64,000 bases of DNA from Candidatus Scalindua japonica. Lineage in GTDB: Bacteria > Planctomycetota > Brocadiia > Brocadiales > Scalinduaceae. Made by a program: the position numbers and the translations under genes. The notes below the pieces were generated by a model that did not search any database, was not told where the DNA came from, and saw only the letters and a program-made list of their open reading frames with translations. The DNA lies in contig NZ_BAOS01000028.1 of the NCBI RefSeq assembly GCF_002443295.1, positions 248,001 to 312,000 of the forward strand, written 5' to 3'. Below are positions 52,728 through 62,379 of this stretch, in pieces (position 1 is the stretch's first letter; each line of letters starts with the position of its first letter).

Positions 52728-53789
52728 TTAAAATGTTAATCCCTTGTTGGAGATTGCGTCGTAATCATCAGGTAATGAAAGGCGTAAAAGATCCTCTTCG
52801 CTTTCCTTATTAATTAAATCTGCTGCAGCCTTAATCAGGTCTTTAACATTATTGCCTGATACTGCCGAAACAAGGTGTACGGGTTTGGATATTTTCTTAC
52901 TCAGCTCTTCCGCAATTATTTGACTTGTCTCAGTATCTAATATGTCCGATTTGTTTATAGCTACTATTTCTGATTTTTTGCTCAATTTTGAGCTGAAAAG
53001 AGCCAGTTCATTCCTGACCAGATTGTATGTCTCCAGAAGATCTGCTGCGGAGATATCGATTAGGTGAACAACGACTCTGGTTCGTTCTATATGCTTTAAA
53101 AATGTGTTGCCCAGGCCCGAACCGCTATGTGCTCCTTCTATAAGCCCGGGAATATCCGCAAACACTAATCTTTTGTAATTTTCCAGATCCACGATTCCTA
53201 ATTGTGGTTGTAAAGTAGTGAACGGATAATCCGCAATTTTAGGCCTTGCAGATGAGATTCTGGAAAGGAATGTAGACTTTCCGGCATTTGGTAAGCCAAT
53301 TATTCCAACATCTGCAATAAGTTTTAGTTCAAGGCTGAGCCATCGGTCCCGCCCGTTTCTACCTTCTTCTGCAAAACGAGGCGTCTGGTTGGTTGGAGAT
53401 TTAAAATAGGCATTCCCCCTGCCTCTTCTCCCTCCTCTTGCAATTATTATAGCCTCATCATTTTCTTTTAAATCCTTGATAATCCGTCCTGATTTCAGGT
53501 CCTTTATAAGTGTCCCTTTAGGTACGTTAATAACCAGATCTCTTCCGTTCTTGCCATTTTTGTTGCGGTTTTGTCCTTTACCGCCATCTTCAGCAATGAA
53601 CTTAACTTTTGATGTTATGTCCAATAATGTATCGATTTTTTTATTGGCACGTATGATAACGTCACCACCATTGCCGCCATCGCCGCCATTCGGCCCACCA
53701 CGAGGAATAAACCTTTCACGACGAAAGCTAACGCAACCATCACCGCCATCACCGCCTTTTACATAAATCTTTACTTCATCTATAAACAT
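52728..53789 (-). CDS. obg: GTPase Obg (CgtA)
   Basis: Obg is a ribosome-assembly GTPase. The 353-residue protein has the glycine-rich N-terminal Obg domain (G-G-D-G-G-D-G-C-V-S-F, G-G-P-N-G-G-D-G-G) and the G domain (G-L-P-N-A-G-K-S-T, D-I-P-G-L-I-E-G-A, N-K-S-D). It lies downstream of rpmA and rplU, the usual rplU-rpmA-obg order, but separated from rpmA by about 440 bp without a gene. Confidence 0.96.
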   Translation of the reverse strand: MFIDEVKIYVKGGDGGDGCVSFRRERFIPRGGPNGGDGGNGGDVIIRANKKIDTLLDITSKVKFIAEDGGKGQNRNKNGKNGRDLVINVPKGTLIKDLKSGRIIKDLKENDEAIIIARGGRRGRGNAYFKSPTNQTPRFAEEGRNGRDRWLSLELKLIADVGIIGLPNAGKSTFLSRISSARPKIADYPFTTLQPQLGIVDLENYKRLVFADIPGLIEGAHSGSGLGNTFLKHIERTRVVVHLIDISAADLLETYNLVRNELALFSSKLSKKSEIVAINKSDILDTETSQIIAEELSKKISKPVHLVSAVSGNNVKDLIKAAADLINKESEEDLLRLSLPDDYDAISNKGLTF

Positions 53790-54230
53790 AACTTGTTAGA
53801 TTATATAGTTCTCTTCATTGAGAGTTTTCAGTAAAATACAATGTGCCTCTCTGCCCTTTGTGTTCAACATGAAAATGATGTGGATTATGTTCTTTGTGAA
53901 ACAACCTGATTATTATTCCAAAAAACATTGAGACATATGGCATGGTTGCTTCCTGTGGGGCTTAGTAACCGTTGTACAGAGGCATGCTGTCAGGAATTAA
54001 TTTCCAAGACCAGTTCGGCAATAAAAAGTGTATTAACTCCGCTTTTCAAGACAAAAGCTTCTCTACCCTGATTCCACACAACACTCTGGTTTGTATGAAA
54101 CAATCTATTTTAGTTTCAATAGATAGGCGCAAAGGTATAGCTTCGTATTCTATTCTTCGAGAGAGCCAAAGAGCAGTAATTACCAATAAAATTATTGGAA
54201 TAAAAAAGTGGACCACTGCTATTCTTTTTA
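53790..54230. other. In-operon gap between rpmA and obg
   Basis: No supported gene is visible on either strand. A 107-codon plus-strand frame here has no family resemblance and no ribosome site. This gap is unusually long for the rplU-rpmA-obg cluster. Confidence 0.5.
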
Positions 54231-54473
54231 TTATACAGGATGTACGCTTACTCTACGGCCAGCTTCAAATGCAACTTTTCCATCTACCTTGGTAAATAAC
54301 GTATAGTCCTTACCACATCCAACATTTGTACCCGGTTTGAATTTTGTTCCGCATTGTCTAACCAGAATTGAACCTGATCTGACCAATTCGCCACCGTAAT
54401 GTTTAATGCCTCTGTGTTGCGGGTTACTATCTCTTCCATTTCTAGTCGAACTTTGCCCTTTTTTATGAGCCAT
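54231..54473 (-). CDS. rpmA: 50S ribosomal protein L27
   Basis: This 80-residue protein starts [16 protein letters not shown] and is complete for the bL27 family; the N-terminal tail reaches the peptidyl-transferase centre. [12 protein letters not shown] and G-C-G-K-D-Y-T-L-F are characteristic. There is no cleavable Firmicute-type leader. Confidence 0.97.
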   Translation of the reverse strand: MAHKKGQSSTRNGRDSNPQHRGIKHYGGELVRSGSILVRQCGTKFKPGTNVGCGKDYTLFTKVDGKVAFEAGRRVSVHPV

Positions 54474-54567
54474 CTTTTACTCCTTGATATAATAAAGATT
54501 TTTAAAGTATTACTTATGTGTAATAATTTTCATTGATAAGTGTCTATGTCTAAAAAATATAGAAACT

Positions 54568-54678
54568 TGTCATTCTGAGTGAACGAAGATCTCACTTGTT
54601 AGCAAAATAAATAATCATTGCGAGGTTAATGAGACTCTCATGAAGAGATTCGTCAGTCGTTCCTCAGTCAGAATGACA
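54568..54678. repeat. Palindromic repeat element between rplU and rpmA
   Basis: TGTCATTCTGA (54568-54578) and TCAGAATGACA (54668-54678) are exact mirror images bounding 111 bp. The sequence resembles the dispersed GTCATTCTGAG-type repeats of many genomes. Confidence 0.7.
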
Positions 54679-54719
54679 TGCTTGCGTGCTAAGTCAGCCC
54701 TTAGGCACTAATTTAATTT

Positions 54720-55034
54720 TCAGGTAACAATTTCCTTTATTTTGATTTTTGTATATTTCTGTCTATGTCCGCGTTTTGTTCTGGAATCCTTACGGCGACG
54801 AAATTTCATTACCGTCAGTTTTTTTCCTTTAGTGTGTCCCTGGACTTCAGATATGACTTTTGCATTTTCAACAGTGGGTGCTCCTATTTGTGTTTCTCCA
54901 TCATTCGATACCATTAATACATCTGTGTGTTCAAGAGTGTCACCTTTTTTTGCGTCTTCCTTAAGATCGATTTCGATACTTTCACCGGGTTCAACCTTGT
55001 ATTGCTTTCCGCGTTCTTTTATAACGGCATACAT
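54720..55034 (-). CDS. rplU: 50S ribosomal protein L21
   Basis: This 104-residue protein starts M-Y-A-V-I-K-E-R-G-K-Q-Y-K-V. It ends with the basic K-F-R-R-R-K-D-S-R-T-K-R-G-H-R-Q segment that binds 23S rRNA and characterises bL21. It has an AAGGAG ribosome site. It is encoded 246 bp upstream of rpmA, separated by a repeat element. Confidence 0.96.
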   Translation of the reverse strand: MYAVIKERGKQYKVEPGESIEIDLKEDAKKGDTLEHTDVLMVSNDGETQIGAPTVENAKVISEVQGHTKGKKLTVMKFRRRKDSRTKRGHRQKYTKIKIKEIVT

Positions 55035-55142
55035 TACTCATTTCTCCTTTCAACATTTTCTTAATTTAGTGAGTATTTAAGTTATTTTCTACCATTCTAT
55101 AATACTATTCAGGTGAATAGTTGAGAACGGCTTTGAAAAAAG

Positions 55143-56690
55143 TTATCTGGTTGCAATGCGTTTTCCTTCTCCATCTGTACAATAAATTGTTGCATCGCCT
55201 GTTTTATGTCCGATTATACCAGTTATGACAATATTCTTTGAGAATTTTTCTTCAAGTTCCGTCAGTTTTTTTCTTTTCTTGTTTAGTAAATATCCTGCAA
55301 CTATATCGCTTGTAGTAATTTCTATTTTTTGTATTTGAGAATTATTTACCAGTGATTTTATCTGCCGCATCAGGCTCAGGCAGGTACTTTCGAGCGTTTC
55401 AGTTTCCCCTGTACCGCCACAATTTTTACAACTTTCATAAATTACCGACTTGAGACTTGGTCTGATACGCTGACGAGTCATTTCGATGATACCAAATCTG
55501 GATATTTTTAACATCTTTTTTCTGGCGCGGTCTCTTTTTAGAGATGCTTCTAATGTTTTTTCAACCGCCCGCATATTTTTTTCTTCTTTCATATCTATGA
55601 AGTCAACTATTATGACTCCACCGATATCTCTCAACCTGACTTGCCGCGCAATCTCCTTGGCCGCTTTCAGGTTTGTTTTAAGCGCTGTTTTTTCCGGATC
55701 ACTTTCCTCTCTGTATTTACCACTATTTACATCTATAGCGACTAATGCTTCGGTTTGTTCAATTACAATGGAGCCACCTCTTGAGAGACGGACTTCCCTT
55801 TTGTTTATTTTTTCTATTTCGCGCTCAATATTATACTTATGAAACAGTGGTTCATGGTCATTGTATAGTTTCAGTTTCTTTACACAACTGGGCATTATTA
55901 AACGCAGGAAATATCTTATCTTTTTAAAGACCGCTTCAGAATCAATGATTATTTCATTAATATCAGTCGAAAATATATCACGAATCGTGCGAATTACCAA
56001 ATCGCTTTCCTGGTAGATTGTAGATGGTATTTCAGCCTTCTTATCTTTGTTCTCAATAACCTTCCACAGCCTGCGGAGATAATTAAAATCTCTTAGAAGT
56101 TCCCGCTTTGTTTGATGTTCTCCTGCTGTTCTTACGATAAGACCCAGATTTGGGGGTGGTTTTAATTCTTCGATAATCTGCTTTAATCTTGCTCTTTCGT
56201 TTTCATCAATAATTTTTCGCGAAACACCAATACGGGTTGATTCCGGTGTAAGTACCAGAAACCTTCCGGGAATGCTGATATTTGTTGTTAAACTTGGTCC
56301 TTTGTTACCGATGCCCTCTTTGATTATCTGTACAAGTATTTCCTGGTCCGGGCTTATTAGAGACTTGATCCTGGATCTGCTCTCTTTTGTTTTTGTTTCA
56401 GTCTTCTCGGTATTTTCTGATTGTTCTTCGCTATTTCCGTTATTGTTACGACTGTTCTTCACGTCTGATACGTGGAGGAACCCGTTCCTGGAAATACCGA
56501 TATTTACAAATGCAGCCTCTATACTTGGTTCTATGTTGACAATACGACCTTTATATATATTTCCCGCGACTTGCTCGCGAGAGAAACGTTCAATATATAA
56601 TTCTTCTAGAACCCCGTCTTCCAGGATTGCTATTCTGCTTTCCTCGGGCTCTACAACATTTATTAACATTCTCTTCTTCATTACATGCAT
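55143..56690 (-). CDS. rng: Ribonuclease E/G
   Basis: This 515-residue endoribonuclease of RNase G length lacks the long RNase E scaffold. It has an N-terminal S1-type domain (G-N-I-Y-K-G-R-I-V-N-I-E-P-S-I-E-A-A-F-V), the catalytic Mg site around A-I-D-V-N-S-G-K and V-D-F-I-D-M, and the zinc-link C-K-N-C-G-G-T-G. A short acidic and Asn-rich insertion lies near residues 80-110. A Met three codons in is an alternative start. It sits between the TIGR03936-like gene and rplU, the common order. Confidence 0.93.
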   Translation of the reverse strand: MHVMKKRMLINVVEPEESRIAILEDGVLEELYIERFSREQVAGNIYKGRIVNIEPSIEAAFVNIGISRNGFLHVSDVKNSRNNNGNSEEQSENTEKTETKTKESRSRIKSLISPDQEILVQIIKEGIGNKGPSLTTNISIPGRFLVLTPESTRIGVSRKIIDENERARLKQIIEELKPPPNLGLIVRTAGEHQTKRELLRDFNYLRRLWKVIENKDKKAEIPSTIYQESDLVIRTIRDIFSTDINEIIIDSEAVFKKIRYFLRLIMPSCVKKLKLYNDHEPLFHKYNIEREIEKINKREVRLSRGGSIVIEQTEALVAIDVNSGKYREESDPEKTALKTNLKAAKEIARQVRLRDIGGVIIVDFIDMKEEKNMRAVEKTLEASLKRDRARKKMLKISRFGIIEMTRQRIRPSLKSVIYESCKNCGGTGETETLESTCLSLMRQIKSLVNNSQIQKIEITTSDIVAGYLLNKKRKKLTELEEKFSKNIVITGIIGHKTGDATIYCTDGEGKRIATR

Positions 56691-56715
56691 TCCTTTGCTT
56701 GTGCCAACGGTCGCT

Positions 56716-57348
56716 TCAGGAGAAGAGATTTACTCTTTTTCTAACTATTTCTGAAATTTCGTAGTCTATGCCAGCTTTAAGTCCTAAATGTAGTAATACT
56801 TCGTCAGGTCGAGCCATTCCTTCAGGTGTCATCTTAAGGTCCAAATCAATAGATTGTGAATTAGTTGTAATTCTGTTTATTGACGGGCGGATGTTAAAGG
56901 CCTGTTTCTTTCCTTTTCTTAGTGTATTTAGTACATTTTTGGATAAAAGTTCGTCTGTTTTCCCTGCTTCAGGCATTTTTCCATTTTTTGGTTTTACCAC
57001 GTAAGTTACGTCTTTAACCGTAGATTTTACATGACTTGGAACCGGTTCGACCGAAGTAACTTGTATATTTTCTGGAAGTTGCTTTTTCAGCCTTGTTTCT
57101 ATATCAGAAACTTCCATCTCCTCACAGAGTTCCATTTCCAGTTTCTCGTCGATACCTTTGATTCCAACCGGCAGAGCTAAAGGGTAGGCAATTTTAGGTC
57201 TTGGATTAAACCCTTCAGACATTTTGACAGAAATACTTGCTCTACGAATTGCCCTTTCGAAAAGCTTCATTAAGTTATGATGAGAGATAAATCTCAAACT
57301 TCCCTGTTTCAAAAATTTAACTTGAATTCTCAAGATATTGCCAAACAA
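56716..57348 (-). CDS. TIGR03936/DUF2344 family protein
   Basis: This 210-residue protein matches DUF2344, typically fused to or next to radical-SAM proteins and found directly before RNase G. The F-L-K-Q-G-S-L-R-F-I-S-H-H-N-L-M start and the G-F-N-P-R-P-K-I-A-Y-P-L-A-L-P-V-G motif are diagnostic. The radical-SAM partner is not adjacent here. Function is unknown, possibly in RNA or ribosome modification. Confidence 0.9.
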   Translation of the reverse strand: MFGNILRIQVKFLKQGSLRFISHHNLMKLFERAIRRASISVKMSEGFNPRPKIAYPLALPVGIKGIDEKLEMELCEEMEVSDIETRLKKQLPENIQVTSVEPVPSHVKSTVKDVTYVVKPKNGKMPEAGKTDELLSKNVLNTLRKGKKQAFNIRPSINRITTNSQSIDLDLKMTPEGMARPDEVLLHLGLKAGIDYEISEIVRKRVNLFS

Positions 57349-57495
57349 TTTATTTAGAAAATATTTATCAACCTATTTATTTTATTAGACTTAGAAAGAT
57401 TCTAGTATCAATTATGTGATATGTCAACAGTATTTTCAAATTTGGTGAACTTACAAAATTATGAAAAAAAAGCTGGCAGAAATCGAACATTGATC

Positions 57496-59514
57496 TTAAT
57501 AGACTAACTCCGGAATAATTTCTCGAACAATATTTTTAAGGTACTCTAACGTTTGTGCAGGATCGTTGAAGGAGCAAACAGTTTCTGCAGCTTCCTTTGC
57601 TCTTTCATAAGTAACTGACCTGATAATTTTCTTTACTTCCGGTATTATCATTGCCGGAGCAACGCTAAATTCTCTTAGTCCGAGCCCTAACAATAGTATA
57701 GTGTATTCAATTTCTCCGCCCATTTCTCCGCAAATGCCAATTTTTATATTATTTTTCTCAGCAGCATCTATGGTAATCTTCAGTAATTTTAAAATTGCCG
57801 GGTGTGCCGGGGAATAGAGGTGGGCAACTTTTTCGTTGCTTCTGTCTACGGCCATAGTGTATTGAATAAGATCATTTGTTCCTATGCTGAAGAAATCAAC
57901 TTCTTTTGCCAGGTCATCTGCCACCATAGCGGCAGAGGGTACTTCGATCATAACTCCAATTTCTATTTTTTCATTAAATTCTATTCCTTCTTGATCCAGC
58001 TCTTCCATCACCTCTTTCACAATATCCTTTGCCTTTCGCAACTCCTGTAAAGAAGAAATTAATGGGAACATTATTTTTGCGTTGCCTAATGCGGAGGCCT
58101 TTAAGATTGCCCTGAGTTGTGACTTAAAAACGTTTGGATGTTCCAGGCAGTAACGAATAGATCTACAACCCAAGAATGGATTAAGTTCGGTATTGCTATT
58201 TGAGGGGAAGAATTTGTCTCCGCCCAGATCAACGGTCCTGATAATTAACGGTTTGTCTCCCAACTCTTTTATTGATTGTGAATACGCTTCAAAATGTTCT
58301 TCTTCAGTTGGTGTTTGATTGCTGCCGAGAAACAAAAATTCTGTTCTATACAAACCTATGCCGGTAGCGCCCTGGTTTAAACTTGGGCCAATATCGCGAG
58401 GGAATTCGATATTACCTAAAATCATGATCTCTCTACCATCTAATGTAACGGCAGGCAAGTCTTTAAGCTCGGAGGTGATTCTTTTTTCGAAAACATGGAA
58501 GTCTTTTTCTATTAGTTGGTATTCTTTGGTGGTTTCTTCGTCCGGTCGTACAATTACATTTCCCCTATTGCCATCTATAATGACACGGTCTCCGCCAAAA
58601 ATATCAACCGTCGCTGTTTCCAGGCCAACTACAGCGGGAATTCCCAAAGCCCTGGCAACTATTGCGGCATGAGAGTTTCTGCTGCCAACGTCGGTTACAA
58701 ATCCACGTACTTTTGTGGTGTCTAAAGATGCTATTTGAGAAGGACTGAGGTCATGTGCGACAACGACAACTTCTTCTGTAAGGTTTTTAAGCTCTTCCTT
58801 TTTCTCTCCTAAAAGATTCCTTAAGAGTCTTTTTTCTATATCATATATATCCGCTACTCTTGCTGAGAGATAAGGATCATCAATGCTTTCAAACTTTTTT
58901 ATGTATACACGTAAGACTAATGTCACAGCATATTCTGCGCTGAATTTATGTTGTTCTACTTTTTCACTAAACTCCCGCAGCAATAGTTTGTCTTGAAGCA
59001 TTAATTTATGGGTAGCAAAGATAGAACCAATTTGCGAACCTAAATTTTTGGAAACACTGTTTTCCAGTGCTTCAATTTCTTTCCATGCATCTGTGGTTGC
59101 TTCTTCCAGTCGGGATATTTCTTTAGCGATTTCGTCTTCTTTGATCAGGTGGCGTGGAATTCGATAGCCTTCACTTTCCAGAACGAACGCATCTTTTATT
59201 ACTACACCCGGAGAAACGGCAATGCCTTTTCGCGTCTCCATATTGTCTTCGTTAAATCTGTCGTTTACAAGGCCTTCTAATGCGTCTAAAGCGATTTCCT
59301 TATCTTCCCCGTCCGCAGTTATTAATAATTCGGTTCCCCTCTTTGCGCCCAGCGTTAGAAGGTCAATAATACTTTTTCCGTTTACTTCTTCTTTATTTTT
59401 TGTTTTTACAAAAATCTCTGAGTTAAATTTACTAGCCATTTCTGCAAAACGTGTAGCAGGTCTTGCATGTAGTCCATTTGTATTTATTATCTTTGTTCTG
59501 CGTTTTATAAGCAT
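57496..59514 (-). CDS. ptsI: HPr-enzyme I fusion of the phosphotransferase system
   Basis: This 672-residue protein is about 100 longer than enzyme I. Residues 1-88 are an HPr domain with the phospho-histidine H16 in N-G-L-H-A-R-P-A and a serine (S48 in N-G-K-S-I-I-D) at the HPr-kinase site. The rest is enzyme I, with its active histidine H282 in S-R-N-S-H-A-A-I and a complete PEP-binding domain (E-I-G-V-M-I-E-V-P-S). No sugar permease is encoded nearby; ptsN lies 30 bp upstream. This points to a regulatory, not sugar-importing, PTS. HPr at the N-terminus of EI is uncommon. Confidence 0.95.
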   Translation of the reverse strand: MLIKRRTKIINTNGLHARPATRFAEMASKFNSEIFVKTKNKEEVNGKSIIDLLTLGAKRGTELLITADGEDKEIALDALEGLVNDRFNEDNMETRKGIAVSPGVVIKDAFVLESEGYRIPRHLIKEDEIAKEISRLEEATTDAWKEIEALENSVSKNLGSQIGSIFATHKLMLQDKLLLREFSEKVEQHKFSAEYAVTLVLRVYIKKFESIDDPYLSARVADIYDIEKRLLRNLLGEKKEELKNLTEEVVVVAHDLSPSQIASLDTTKVRGFVTDVGSRNSHAAIVARALGIPAVVGLETATVDIFGGDRVIIDGNRGNVIVRPDEETTKEYQLIEKDFHVFEKRITSELKDLPAVTLDGREIMILGNIEFPRDIGPSLNQGATGIGLYRTEFLFLGSNQTPTEEEHFEAYSQSIKELGDKPLIIRTVDLGGDKFFPSNSNTELNPFLGCRSIRYCLEHPNVFKSQLRAILKASALGNAKIMFPLISSLQELRKAKDIVKEVMEELDQEGIEFNEKIEIGVMIEVPSAAMVADDLAKEVDFFSIGTNDLIQYTMAVDRSNEKVAHLYSPAHPAILKLLKITIDAAEKNNIKIGICGEMGGEIEYTILLLGLGLREFSVAPAMIIPEVKKIIRSVTYERAKEAAETVCSFNDPAQTLEYLKNIVREIIPELVY

Positions 59515-59543
59515 TGGTTTGTCTGGTTAAAAGATGGATTGCT

Positions 59544-60017
59544 TTATTCAGAGTTTGCCTCATCAACTTCCTTTAAAATATCAACCATTTCCGGTTTATC
59601 AGATGCATTTTTTACGAAATTGCGAAAATCAGAGTTTCTAATTACAGATGAGATTTTTTCGAGAGCGGCGAGATGTACATCTGTTGAATCATTTGGTGAT
59701 AGTAACAGAAAGAACAGGTACACAGGTTCGCCGTCAAGTGCATCAAAATCAACACCTTTCAACGAACGGGCAAACGCGCCTGTTATTTTTGAAATACTTT
59801 TATGTTTAGTATGAGGCACCGCCACTCCCTTGCCTATTCCAGTGCTTCCCACTTTTTCTCTCTTTATGAGTGCACTCATTATATCATCTAGTTCATCTTC
59901 GTTAATCTTGTTCAGATCTTTTAATATGTTGACCATTTCCCGTATGACAGATTCTTTATCGGTGGATTGCAAATCGTCTATTACCGCTTCTTCCTCTATA
60001 AAATCGATTATTTTCAT
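59544..60017 (-). CDS. ptsN: PTS EIIA(Ntr)-type regulatory protein
   Basis: This 157-residue EIIA domain of the nitrogen/fructose type has its phosphorylated histidine at H69 in G-V-A-V-P-H-T-K-H. It is encoded between hpf and the HPr-EI fusion, so it is the likely acceptor of phosphate from it. In related systems EIIA(Ntr) controls potassium transport and stress responses. rpoN is not visible here, though hpf and ptsN are often next to it. Confidence 0.93.
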   Translation of the reverse strand: MKIIDFIEEEAVIDDLQSTDKESVIREMVNILKDLNKINEDELDDIMSALIKREKVGSTGIGKGVAVPHTKHKSISKITGAFARSLKGVDFDALDGEPVYLFFLLLSPNDSTDVHLAALEKISSVIRNSDFRNFVKNASDKPEMVDILKEVDEANSE

Positions 60018-60128
60018 TTGCGCTCTTTGTAAAAAAATTAATTGAAAAAATAAAACCTGGATGCAAAAAAAAGCATTAAAAAGAAATGTAATTACTTCAA
60101 CAGGCTGCTTAATAGTTGGTAAAACTAC

Positions 60129-60467
60129 TCACCCCTCATCTTCTTCTTCCTCAATTGGAGCTTCTCCTTTTCTGCTTCTTCTGGGTTGTTTCAGTTTTTC
60201 TTTTTGCTTGATAATTTGTTTTTCCAGTTTGTCCATTACAAGGTCTATTGCAGCATACATATCAGCATCTATCGCCTCTGCAACAAGCGTAGCCCTTGCG
60301 GCAGAACATATTGCTTCCACTATGTTGTTATTCCCTTCTATTTTCAGGGTATATTGTATCTTGTTAATTTTGCTTGAATATTTAGTGAGTTTTGAAGCTT
60401 TCTTGTTTATGTAGTTTTTGATTGCTTCTGTAGCGTCCAGATGCCTTGAGTGTATGATAATCTCCAA
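60129..60467 (-). CDS. hpf: Ribosome hibernation promoting factor (short form)
   Basis: This 112-residue protein is of the short HPF/YfiA type. It starts M-E-I-I-I-H-S-R-H-L-D-A-T and has the beta-alpha-beta-beta-beta-alpha pattern with D-M-Y-A-A-I-D-L-V-M-D-K-L-E-K-Q. The tail is acidic (E-E-E-E-D-E). It binds the 30S channel and stops translation in resting cells. It is followed by ptsN on the same strand. Confidence 0.94.
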   Translation of the reverse strand: MEIIIHSRHLDATEAIKNYINKKASKLTKYSSKINKIQYTLKIEGNNNIVEAICSAARATLVAEAIDADMYAAIDLVMDKLEKQIIKQKEKLKQPRRSRKGEAPIEEEEDEG

Positions 60468-60661
60468 ATCCTGTTTCCTTTCTTATCTAGAGAATATAGA
60501 CTGATAATTAGTTGTTCTGCTTAAGCAAAAAGCCAAGTTGCAATGATACTTTCTTTGTTTAATGTAGTCAAGCGATTAATGCTATTTTGTTAAGGCTTAT
60601 GTTAATAATGTCTTATATAGATATGCAGGACCAATTGTATGTTTGTGCTAACAGTCGTTTA

Positions 60662-61432
60662 TTACATGTTTGATCTAGCAAGCGCTATTAGAAATACTTT
60701 GCTTGTTCCCGTATTTTTCAGGCTTTTTGCACATTCTGAGGCGGTTATTCCCGTTGTTAAAACATCGTCTACCAGAAGAACATTTTTTTTAATAAATATC
60801 TCAGGGTTTTTAATTTTAAATGCATCTTTAACATTTTTCTGTCGCTGTGAACGTGAGAGTTGGGTTTGAGATAAAGTGTTTTTGACGCGATGCAGGTTGT
60901 TTATAGAGATTGGTATAGACAATTTTTTGCTTATTTCTTTCGCCATTAACTCAGACTGGTTAAAGCCCCTTTCCTGCTTCTTTTTCCAGTGAAGTGGTAC
61001 CGGTACAATAAGGTCGATTTCTCCAATAACTTCTTGATGTAAGAGGTTTACCAGTAACGATGCTAAAGGAGTTGCCAGGTACATATGTTTCTTGTATTTG
61101 AACTGATGTATAAGGGGTCTGACAGGCTCTGTGTTGTCTGATACAAAAAAACTCTTTTCTAGCCTTAAATCGGTGTTTTTACACTCATTGCACCCTTTAC
61201 TGGAAAAAGTCATACCTGGTCCTGATTTTGAACCACATTTACCACAGCGTTTTACTTCTGTTTTCTTTATTGTTTCCAGGCAGTGGTTACATATATAGGT
61301 ATTTTGTTCTCCATAAAGACTCTTGTCACAGGCAAAACAGTGTCGTGGGTACAAAATATCCAAAAGCCCGGACAGTATATCTCGTATTGCCGATATCAAA
61401 AACAGTTTATTTTCTTGATGCAATTCTGGCAT
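60662..61432 (-). CDS. comF: ComF family phosphoribosyltransferase-like protein
   Basis: This 256-residue protein has an N-terminal zinc-binding region (C-F-A-C-D-K-S-L, C-N-H-C-L, C-G-K-C-G) and a C-terminal PRTase fold with the PRPP loop V-L-L-V-D-D-V-L-T-T-G-I-T. ComF proteins take part in DNA uptake in competent bacteria, but are widely conserved outside them. No other competence gene is seen nearby. Confidence 0.92.
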   Translation of the reverse strand: MPELHQENKLFLISAIRDILSGLLDILYPRHCFACDKSLYGEQNTYICNHCLETIKKTEVKRCGKCGSKSGPGMTFSSKGCNECKNTDLRLEKSFFVSDNTEPVRPLIHQFKYKKHMYLATPLASLLVNLLHQEVIGEIDLIVPVPLHWKKKQERGFNQSELMAKEISKKLSIPISINNLHRVKNTLSQTQLSRSQRQKNVKDAFKIKNPEIFIKKNVLLVDDVLTTGITASECAKSLKNTGTSKVFLIALARSNM

Positions 61433-61500
61433 GGTTTTATAATACTTCAGGATTTAATTTTTGAAACAAAATTTTGTTACAGATCTCTTTAATTTTAAAT

Positions 61501-62379
61501 ATGTGGATTATTAAAAATTATTTAAAAAGAATCATTGTTTTTATGGTGGTTTTTTGTCTGTTACTCGGCTGTGCACGCAGGGATGATGAGCACTACAACA
61601 GATTGGGGGTTAACTACCTTAAAAATGGACAGCATAATTATGCAATTGATGCTTTTAAAAAGGCGATTAAGCTTAGCCCATCCAGTGTAGAGGCCCATTT
61701 TAATCTGGGACGGGCATTAAAAAGGAAGGGTATGGATATACAGGCCCAGTCCGAATTTTCTATTTCTCGCAGGCTCAATCCGAACAAATTTAATGAGTAT
61801 GTAAAGTTATACAGAGAAAAAATAGATCAGGACCTTACCGATACACAAAAATACAGCGAGTTGGGAAGCGCTTATGCTGAGAAAGGGATGATCGACGATG
61901 CGATTAATGCCTACAAAAAGTCAATTGAGATGGAACCGGACAATGCACAAGCGCATTACTGCCTTGGAACATTGTATGCAATGAAAGGAAAGTATAGCGA
62001 TGCTGCGGATGAGTACTGGATGGCAGTGGAAATTGACCCCAAGATGTCAGAGGCCCACTATAATCTTGGTTTGTCCTATTTCAGACAGGGTATGTTCGAT
62101 AAGGCTATTAAGGAATACCAGACAACGTTAAATCTTCTTCCCGAGAGGCATAAGAAAAAGAGGGCCGGTGTCCATTACAAACTTGGAATGGCTTATGAAG
62201 GTAATAAGGTGTTTGATGATGCGATGCGCGAATTAAGAAAAGCGATTAAACTAATGCCTAAAGACGCCAGAATCCACTATCAGCTAAGCGTAGTATACAA
62301 AAAAGCCGGTTTATTCGAAAAGGCGGAGAAGGAAGAAAAAATATATGATAAGTTGAGGAAAGGTAAGACGCACCACTGA
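61501..62379 (+). CDS. TPR-repeat lipoprotein
   Basis: The 292-residue reading starts M-W-I-I-K-N-Y. It has a lipoprotein signal ending L-L-L-G-C, followed by about seven tetratricopeptide repeats (for example Y-A-I-D-A-F-K-K-A-I-K-L-S-P and D-A-I-N-A-Y-K-K-S-I-E). It is presumably tethered to the outside face of the cytoplasmic or outer membrane as a protein-interaction scaffold. An upstream in-frame start adds nine residues. Confidence 0.85.
   Translation: MWIIKNYLKRIIVFMVVFCLLLGCARRDDEHYNRLGVNYLKNGQHNYAIDAFKKAIKLSPSSVEAHFNLGRALKRKGMDIQAQSEFSISRRLNPNKFNEYVKLYREKIDQDLTDTQKYSELGSAYAEKGMIDDAINAYKKSIEMEPDNAQAHYCLGTLYAMKGKYSDAADEYWMAVEIDPKMSEAHYNLGLSYFRQGMFDKAIKEYQTTLNLLPERHKKKRAGVHYKLGMAYEGNKVFDDAMRELRKAIKLMPKDARIHYQLSVVYKKAGLFEKAEKEEKIYDKLRKGKTHH

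Noticed and set aside
53972-54295. 107-codon plus-strand ORF between obg and rpmA
   Set aside because: It runs into rpmA antisense, has no family resemblance and no ribosome site.
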